Shown: piece after piece, positions 56,601-64,000 of the stretch
How positions within the stretch are numbered: position 1 is the stretch's first letter
Layout: each line of letters begins with the position of its first letter
Assembly: GCA_020747065.1 (NCBI GenBank)
Contig: JAGMVK010000019.1
Span: 310,001 to 374,000 of the forward strand
Source: Cadophora sp. MPI-SDFR-AT-0126
Lineage: Eukaryota; Ascomycota; Leotiomycetes; Helotiales; Ploettnerulaceae
DNA: 64,000 nucleotides
Direction: 5' to 3'
The notes under the pieces: generated by a model
What the model was told of the DNA's origin: nothing
Database searches by the model: none
What the model saw: the letters and a program-made list of their open reading frames with translations, nothing else
Translations under genes and position numbers: made by a program

Positions 56601-58321
56601 ATGAAGCGCAAAGCCGGTTCATCACCCGAACCATCAACAAGAAAAGTGGCAAAGCTCGCAGACTACTGTAGTACTCCAATTCATCGAGATTCACAAGGAG
56701 TTGAGATATGGCCTGCTCCTGAGTCTCAGATGATTGCTGCAAGAGATTTTCTGCGGAATTGGTCAGTCGCTGAACAACGAGAAGCTCGTTCGGCTAGAGC
56801 AGCTAGCTAATCTCAGAAAATGCAGTGTTGCGGCTCAGAAGAAAACTCTCATTGTTCCGGATAAAGATGCAGATGGTCTCAGTTCGGGTGTTATTGTTCA
56901 TAGGACTTTGGTGAAATTGGGTCTCGTAAGTTCGGCTTCGGCTTCTTAGAGCACTTTCTCTCGTCCGGTTTAAGAGCTGAGTTGCTTGTACATGAATCTT
57001 ATGGGAGCATCTCATATCCCGCCATGTTGCAGCCCATTGCAAAACAATCTCATACATGAAGACATCACATTCTGATCGAAGAGATTTATGGAATAGCAGC
57101 TCATATTTATGGTCTAGGATCCAAAACTACTGAATGTTCACCTCGTGCAGAAAGGATCAAACATCCACGAACCTCTCGAACGTAAAGCCATGTCAGAAAA
57201 AGCCGCCAAATTCATCATTGTGCTAGATCAAGGAAGCAGGGGTGCACCTCCAGTAGTCGACGATCCAGATACCAAAGCAATTGTCATCGACCATCACTTG
57301 AGCGACGATTTCCCCAGATGCGCAGAAGTAAGCGAGCATTTCCTGTGGTCGCTTGCTATTATTGACGCAGCTAGGTCGTATCAGCATGCCACTGCCCACC
57401 AGTAGCAACCTCAGCACTCCTCACCTACGAGATATGTAAAGAGCTTCATCCAGATATCGCTGCAGAGTGTGGGTATCTCTGCACCATTGGCACGCATGGA
57501 GATCTTGGGAATACCCTCAAATGGTTACCGCCGTTCCCAGACATGACAGAAACATTTAAAAAGCACACCAAAAAAGTCCTCAATGACTGCGTCTCTTATA
57601 TCAATGCTCGTAAGTCCTGAACCTTCTCGGTATCTCCAGAATAGGTGTTGAATCATGACAGCTCGACGCACAGGCACCTACGATGTAATTACTGCATGGA
57701 ACGCTCTTCTTCAAGCCAAAGATCCCAAAGAAATACTCAGTAATCGCCGGCTAGCACAAGCACGCGAAGAAATCAACATCGAAGTCGAGAAACAGACGCA
57801 CACTCCGCCGAAATTCAGCAAGGATGGGAAGATCGCTGTACTGAAGATAAATAGCCAGGCCCAAGTGCACCCCGTGATTGCTACACGATGGGCGAGTACT
57901 TCCATTTTCTTTTTCCCTCAAAAAAACCGATTTGACAATCTTCTAGGCAGGAACTCTGAAATCCAAAGCCCTCGAAATCATCATGGTAGCTAACTACGGC
58001 TACCTCCCAGGAAAGGTGAACTTCTCCTGCCGCATCGCTCGATGCGCAAGGGATCGCGACCCTCCAGTCAATATCATCGACTCTCTAAAAGCAGTAGCGG
58101 ATCTCGACACAGGCGACTTGATACAGCGGATGGGTGAGAGTTTCGCGAGAGGTCACAAGGAGGCATCGGGTGGTATCATACCCACTGCTGAGTTTGAGGA
58201 ATTGTGTGTTCTGATGAAGGTTGGTGAGAAACCGGATAAGGTGGAGGGGGAGTCGCCGAAGAAGAAGAAGGAGGGGGAGGCCCAGAAGAACACTTTGAAG
58301 AATTATTTCAAGAAATCTTGA
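56601..58321 (+). CDS. DHH/DHHA1 phosphoesterase family protein (RecJ-like)
   Basis: Six exons, 56601-56761, 56826-56925, 57118-57327, 57375-57609, 57662-57895 and 57951-58321, giving 436 residues. A basic N-terminus (KRKAGSSPEPSTRKVAK) is followed by DHH-family motifs: LIVPDKDADGLSSG (motif I, metal-binding Asp), FIIVLDQGSRGAPPVVDDP, VIDHHLSDDF (the DHH motif) and CTIGTHGDLGNT. Toward the C-terminus ARGHKEASGG is a DHHA1-like motif. The C-terminal KKKKEGEAQKN...LKNYFKKS resembles a PCNA-interaction-like tail, which is speculative. RecJ relatives degrade single-stranded DNA; others are oligonucleotide or polyphosphate phosphatases. Substrate is unknown. An in-frame ATG at 56475 exists, but 56601 starts the family-like region. 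The last splice is the least certain. Confidence 0.87.
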
Positions 58322-58406
58322 GAGGTGGGTCTGGAATTCAACTAAAATAGGAGCTGTTTTCTAGGCTTATCCTCGGGATCTAGGAGGCATACGTATACAC
58401 ACATCT

Positions 58407-60138
58407 CTAGACAGGCAACATGACAGGTACTCCTAGAATAACGTCCTGTCCGTATTTCGTGCCATTGACGTCCTTGACCCCTTCAAGTCGTTCTTCCGGC
58501 GCAATTTGTAGACGAGTTTTGATTTCTGCCCCCAGGGTTAGCTTAAGCGAATCTATCTATCGCGAGGGAAAACTCACGAGCTTCACGCCACTCTTTATTC
58601 GTCGGTACCTGGAAGGCTATCAGGGTGACTCAAAGTCAAACCTATGTTGGATATCTCACGGGACGGCCAGAATCCATCAAATTCTTGAACTGCATGAATA
58701 TTCCCTGCTTGAGTACAAACCCTTCTCGCTGAATCAAAGGCGACTCTGATGGGCCAATTTCGTCAGCAGGTCACAACTGTGACGTTTGAGGAGCTCTGAC
58801 CTGTCACAGGCTTTAAGCGCATGTCACCCTTCGATCCATTGAAGAGCACTAGCGAGAGACGCTGCTCGTGTCGTTGATCTTCAGGAGGCTCGGCAACTTT
58901 GTGCAATGTAGCTTTGAAATGGCCTCCAGAGATGACTAAGAAGGTCTTAGTCGATACAGAGGCTTGTTTCGTAAAAGTGTCTGACAAACCTTCAAGAGTC
59001 TCTCCCAAGTTTACTACCAATGCACCGGGGTTATACTTCACATATCTCCACTTGTCGTCTTTCCAAATCTGGAGCGCGGTCACAGGAACTGAGAATAGGA
59101 AAGTCGTCGTTCCGTAGTCGGTGTGTCTGATTCCTCAGGTAATGTCTCAAGTTCATGTTGCACATTGGGGAGGAGTGAGAGATTGGTTCACTTACCCATA
59201 CATCCTTATCCCTTTCCTCGCAGCTCTACTCTCCTCATCCAGCGGATAAAAAAGCGCATGTCTGAAATACCCATCACCCACCAATCCGTCATGGGACTGC
59301 ACCGTATCTAAAAACACTCGCTAGCAACTCTCTCTTCTCATTCTATATCTCAACAGTTGCTACTCACCCCACAAGTAATCACCAGGGAGCTCAAGAACCA
59401 TCGATAGCAGGCGCAACAGTCGACGATTTACCGAATTGACAAGATACTACAAGACCATAAGCTTCAGCCTGCGTTTCGTGAGAAATACACTAACGTCACA
59501 AAACGAGCTAATCTCATCCATGAACGGAAGGATACACCTCGGAACACGACCGCTGTCTTCAAATTCCGGAGAATAGAAATTAAAATGTTCAATCCCATCG
59601 TAATTTCCCTTCTCACGCTGCAAATTGCAATCAGCAACTTGACTCGTACATTGTCTTCCACAGATGGGTAGCACCAACCTTCCACCCAAACCTCGGCTTA
59701 AACCCCGCAAAAACGCCCGTCGACGGATCCCAAAGCAGACGCTCTTTATCCTCCTGTGAGATATTCTCATGCAAGTACTGAGCTAGTGAGAATTGTCGAT
59801 GAAGCTGTCGATCAAATCAGTCAGTACCATATTTACTTCGTCACACCACCAGACCTCCACTCTCCACTCCCCACTCTATGAGATACTGTAAATAAATTTA
59901 CCTGCTCTAGCGAAACACCATAATCCGTCAGAAAGAGAAACCCATCTTCTTTGATAGCAGCTTTCGTCGTAACTACAAGCTCAGCAACGATACTTGGATC
60001 CTCTGAATCGAGGAGGGATAACTCGATGGTCCTGAGTTCTGCCCATTCGAGATGCATCTTTGTTTCTGGCGGAGGAATCCATGCTGGGATTTCGGGTTTG
60101 TTGAGGGGCGAAGGGGGTGCTTTATATGGAGTTGCCAT
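58407..60138 (-). pseudogene. 2-oxoglutarate/Fe(II) oxygenase (isopenicillin N synthase-like) with 1-nt frameshift
   Basis: Nine exons: 60138-59902, 59804-59679, 59617-59495, 59446-59368, 59307-59196, 59127-58801, 58745-58660, 58608-58578 and 58525-58407. Introns are 48-97 bp with GT/AG ends. The N-terminal DIOX_N-like part contains AAIKEDGFLFLTDYG and VNRRLLRLLSMVLELPGDYLW. Exon 6 begins with the Fe-binding HxD (RMYGHTDYGTTT), but the rest of the exon (LFSVPVTALQIW, LVVNLGETLEGLSD, GHFKATLHKVAEPP with the second His, RLSLVLF with the 2OG-binding Arg) is in the next frame. One extra base in the T4 run at 59100-59103 (minus strand) explains it; otherwise about 412 residues. It is a recent pseudogene or a sequence error. 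Such enzymes oxidise small molecules. Confidence 0.85.
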
Positions 60139-60841
60139 TTTTGTTGTCTCTGTGAGTTTTTCCGAGGGTTGTTGTGGCTTTATTCAGTGTCGGGTATCAT
60201 ATGTTTAGGTGTAAATGTGATTTCCCCATTTGAGGAGGTCCGCCAAGGATCGTTGCTTGGGTTCTCGGCTACGACGCATCTTTGCCTGTCTACGAATGGC
60301 TGCAATGACACCGTCAATCGATTGGCTAGATATCACTCAGCTTGTGATCAGAGCATCCGCTCAGAGCCTATTTGACATGAGCTGACCTCTACATGAGCAG
60401 CGTCAGCCAACAACATGTGGTGCCGATGACCAACGGTGATCGGGATTGATTGGGAAGTTATTGAGAATTGGAGGTCTCTATTCGTGAGTTCTCATGTCGC
60501 CGGTCTGGAGAAAAAGGGATGAGCAACCCATATCTTGATATCAGCTGGACGATTACACCGTACGTCGGTCACTGCTTTTACTTTATGCTTTTCAAATCAA
60601 TGTCCAAAATTATTAGGATTAGTTACTCGCTAATCGTAACGACAGTTGATGGTGGTTCCAACCCATCCATATAAATCGCTCAAATAACACCAGAACACCA
60701 ACCGATTGCCGGTCCAACCCAGATATATATCCCCAAACGCCTTGACATAGTCGTATATTCATTCCCACCTCTTTAATGGAAAGTTTCCTTTTTTCATGTC
60801 CGTGTCAAGCTCCAACCCTGACTCTCTAACCCTGACTCTCT
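60139..60841. other. Intergenic region
   Basis: 703 bp between the oxygenase start and the end of the next minus-strand gene. No gene or repeat was recognised, apart from a short duplicated CCCTGACTCTCT at about 60815-60840. Confidence 0.45.
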
Positions 60842-63086
60842 TTACCTTCCCACAAGGAAAGTCAAGCTCCCCGAAATGCCCTTCATCTCCACCATCGAGC
60901 CCTGCCCCTTCTCCATATCGCCCTTCCTGGCCTTGAGCTCGGTATATCCAGGCCCATTCCTCGAATTAATGATCCTGACGCCCTCACCCTTCGCTACAAT
61001 ATTCCCAGAGACACACTTACCGTGCATCGTCCCTTCCCATGCACTAGGATATTTTACTCCGATAGATGCGGAGTTGGAGGAGTGTATGGATGATAAAGTG
61101 TGCAGTTTGGTTTCTTCGGATGTGGTGCGAGAATCGATTTCGAAGAGCGCTTGAATCGCCAAGTCGCCGGGAGGAATGACCAGGAAAGGCTCGTCGTCGC
61201 CGGCGGGCTTTTGGCTCTCCAAGGAGTTTGAGAGGAGGGAGATGAATATCGGATCGAGGACTTCGACGTCAGTGGTTCCACTGATGGTGTGGGTTTCGAA
61301 ACTGTTGATTGGAGCTGCGACTGAGTCGCCACCACGGAGGACTGGGAGCCCAGTAATTCTAATGGTTCCTGATGTGGTCTTGAAACTGTTAGAGGAGCCT
61401 AGGTAGTAGGAGCCACTAATAGTCGATGAGGTGGAGTGAACTGTAGTGATGTAGTTTCGCGGTGGAGGAGTGTAAGTTCCACCAACAGGACAATTGACCT
61501 GGATGGTGCCAGACGATGACTGGACTTCTAAATCGGCTGGAGCGGGCGCTGATGGTAGGACCGGTTGGGGAATGACGTCCACACGAATGCTTCCTGATTG
61601 CGAAGACAAGGCAAGCATGTCCATCAGAGGATAATTGCCTTTGATGCTGCCGGACATTGTCTCGACAAAAATTCTGCGCGAAGAGAATGGAAATTCCTCA
61701 GACGATCGCCAGGCTGAAGTATCTGTCTGGCTTTTGGCGTCTGTTGCATTGATTGATGGAAACCTAACACCACCAGAAATTGTTGTAAACTTCGAACGAC
61801 CACTGACGTTGACTTTGACGTCATCTAGAACCCTCAGGGTAAGTGAGATAGCCTCTATTAGGAGATTGCTGAATTGAGCATCTTCAGGAATCCACGCCGT
61901 AATTTCAAGGGAGACACAGTGCGTCCCTCCGGCACTGAGAGGTGCTGCCTTCGGAGTGACGATTTTTAGGACTCGCGAATGTTCATCCCATGATTTCTCA
62001 ACCTGCAGACTTTCATCACTGACTTGAACGTCAACTGTGAAGTAAGCTCGGTTTCCATGTTTTGAATCTTTTGGTAGGCGTCGAAGTCGGATTTCACCGA
62101 CAGTGCTCACATATGTCTGGAACAACGAGCCACTAGACTCCCGGGTAGTTTGCAGAACAGTGAGATCTGATCCAACAGGGAACTCATAGGTAACAACATC
62201 CTCCTTATATTTGGCTTCCGCACAGTATGGGGTAGATGAGTCGATGGGTCTTTCGTCTCCGGAGTCGTCGTGATCAGGCTGTCCCTTATCAGGTTGGCTG
62301 CCTCCATTTCCTGGTGGTGGTAGCTTGTCGGCCTACGAATTTATTTAGCTTCAGGGATGAACGCTGCCACAGGTATAAAAGTGGACCTACGTCTTTATCG
62401 TGGCGGAAGGTAGCTGTGGTGAACATAGTGAAAATTATTAATACAAGCACCGCAATTCCCAAATGCTTAAGCCAACGCTTCTTCGTTGGTGTCAACTTCT
62501 TTATAGATGCCAATGGTGTATTCTCCGTCGGTTCGTAAGCAGGCGCTCCCATACTTTCTGGCTCGCGCGCAGGAGGAATGCCAGATTCCAAGCGATGCTC
62601 TGGAAATGTACTGTATGATCTCTCAACTGGTTCGCTGGTTGTCGTGGGTGATACTGGACTGGGAGTGTATGCAGGAGGAGGACCGTTCAGCAAAGCACTG
62701 TTCTCTGAGAACATCTCTTCGTTTCGATGGGGTGAGACAGGTGAGACGGGAGTATTTGAGGTCGGAGTAGGAGGAGACTGTGAGCTAGCTTGCTGGGACG
62801 CGTAACTCTGCGAAGGCGGTGATCGTGACAGTAAAGGATGCATCGATGTCCTCGAGCTTTGTCCTGCGCGTTGTTGTACGTTTGGAGTGGGTATCAAAGT
62901 CTTGTCCTCGACCCTTTCTTTCCTATCGAGTGATGGATCCGCAACCATTGTATTGGATGGCATCCCGCTTCCACGGTTGAAGTACCCATCGCTAGGACTT
63001 AATTCGTCACTGAACGATTGTCTGTCAAATTGGTTGTCGTCCTCCTCGTCGTTTGCGGAGTACAGATTATCAGACGGGTGCGACAT
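60842..63086 (-). CDS. Single-pass membrane protein with Ser-Gly-repetitive ectodomain
   Basis: Two exons, 63086-62391 and 62332-60842 (58-bp intron), giving 728 residues. Residues about 1-200 are Ser/Pro-rich and acidic, with a PPPAYTPSP stretch containing a PPxY motif. One membrane helix (HLGIAVLVLIIFTMFTTATF, about 208-227) follows a basic KKRWLKH, suggesting a type II orientation with the large C-terminal part outside or lumenal. That part repeats short strands with S-G-[ST]-I: METSGSI-like, SQSGSIRVDV, SSSGTIQVNC, TSSTISGSYY, TTSGTIRITG, VSGNIVAKG and ISGSLTFLV. This resembles bacterial DUF4097-type right-handed beta structures in pattern only. Uncharacterised fungal family; function unknown. 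Confidence 0.82.
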
Positions 63087-63836
63087 CTATGCTGCTGCCT
63101 TGGCGATTAGGTGTTTGGCGATGGCACAGAACAGTACGAAAGTAGATGCCTTGAGGAATCCACGATGTTTGCGATGACAGTAGACAGCATAAGCAAGTCA
63201 GGGTCGTGAGAAAAGACAGACAAGTGGAGTAGTAAGCACGGAGGAATTGACGATTGAATTGTAACTACGTAGGCTGTTTGATGCGGCGTAGGCAACAACG
63301 GAAACACCACTGCGAATTGGCCAGGATATCTTGACCACCCCACCATCGAACTGCGAAATCACTCCAGTGTGTGGATGGACGGAGAGACGTTGGATTGGTT
63401 GGAATTGTCAGCTCGCATTGAGGCTTGCATGATTAGGGAAGGTGGGTGAGGCGATTGCAGGGGCTGATGAGGTTAAATCTGATAAGAGCTTGGTACGATA
63501 CACACGTACCTCGGAGTTCAAATGCCTGGTTTCGGAATTGAAATTTGAGAAGTAAACAAAAAAGGCGAATTGAAAATTGCCGAAGGGGTATTGCTTGGTC
63601 TCTGAGCATGAACATTAGAAGGACTAATCTGTCATTAAAATACTAATGTCTTCGAATTGTCACCAGATACAAGGAAGGTCCCAAAGCTAACTTTAACTCC
63701 ACAACCTCGCTTCCCCTCAGACAACAAACCAACCCGAAACACATCAAACCCATCATCCCATCGAATCACGGCCAATTGTAAACCTCATCCCCGGATTTCG
63801 CTAGACAGTATTTATCCAAGGACGTTTTTCCCCACA
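63087..63836. other. Divergent intergenic region at the right end
   Basis: 750 bp between the membrane-protein gene and the ketopantoate-reductase-like gene. No other gene was supported. Confidence 0.45.
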
Positions 63837-64000
63837 ATGCCTCCCACGCCCAATGTCCACAGTCAGTATTCCTAGTCTTCTTTCGCAGTTGAGCTAGCTC
63901 TCCTCTTCTCGGTTATATATCAAATCACTTGAGATATCAGTCAATGGCACTGACTTCAACTTAGTCCTCGGTCTAGGCAACCTAGGTCGTCTCTTCGCCC
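63837..64000 (+). CDS. 2-dehydropantoate 2-reductase-like protein (N-terminus only)
   Basis: Exon 1 is 63837-63861, a 103-bp intron (GTCAGT...CTTAG) follows, and exon 2 runs from 63965 off the window. The spliced start reads MPPTPNVHILGLGNLGRLFA, the G-x-G-x-x-G nucleotide-binding motif at the very N-terminus of fungal ketopantoate reductase (ApbA/PanE) proteins, which use NADPH to make pantoate for coenzyme A. Only about 20 residues are visible, so another Rossmann enzyme cannot be fully excluded. Confidence 0.72.

Noticed and set aside
1..64000. tRNA, rRNA, CRISPR array or intact transposon
   Set aside because: None was supported on reading both strands by eye; small RNA genes cannot be excluded without a covariance search.

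Overview
This is a 64 kb piece of a filamentous ascomycete genome (Pezizomycotina). The evidence is the gene structure (introns of about 47-100 bp with GTAAGT/GTATGT-like donors and CTAAT/CTAAC-like branch sites, long UTRs, kilobase-scale intergenic spaces) and the gene families: Zn2Cys6 and homeobox/zinc-finger regulators, a WSC sensor, Fig1, a siderophore-type MFS carrier and a LaeA-like methyltransferase. A Leotiomycetes origin is plausible but cannot be proven by eye. Only the GH3 gene (left edge) and a ketopantoate-reductase-like gene (right edge) are cut by the window. I saw no rRNA, convincing tRNA, CRISPR array or intact transposon.

Layout. 0-10 kb: a secreted GH3 beta-glucosidase (minus), a secreted SMP-30/lactonase-like protein, a Zn2Cys6 regulator, a small EthD-like protein, a DJ-1/Hsp31-type protein and a GRE2-like extended SDR. 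This is a metabolic and detoxification neighbourhood. 11.8-15.4 kb: an uncharacterised protein and a type II membrane glycosyltransferase-like protein. 15.4-23.4 kb: long non-coding DNA around a WSC1-type cell-wall sensor, plus a striking 8-bp polypurine tandem array. 23.4-28.1 kb: a Topors-like RING protein divergent from the replication factor Sld2, then a Fig1-family membrane protein. 30-41.5 kb: housekeeping genes, namely eIF3e, mitochondrial ribosomal mL49 (Img2), the SWI/SNF ARID subunit Swi1 with a very long upstream region, and an EVE-domain protein with an 18-nt exon.

42.7-64 kb: a homeobox plus C2H2 factor; a nonsense-riddled pseudogene of a membrane-anchored family; a siderophore-type transporter with an ATCTGATAA GATA element upstream; an orphan protein with four 22-residue repeats; an O-methyltransferase and a LaeA-like methyltransferase in tandem; a DHH/DHHA1 (RecJ-like) protein; a 2-oxoglutarate oxygenase carrying an apparent 1-nt frameshift beside its iron-binding HxD motif; a large single-pass membrane protein with a Ser-Gly-rich repetitive ectodomain; and the start of a ketopantoate-reductase-like gene.

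No complete new system can be claimed. The best leads are the 22-residue-repeat orphan, the ectodomain protein, the methyltransferase pair, the frameshifted oxygenase and the polypurine array.
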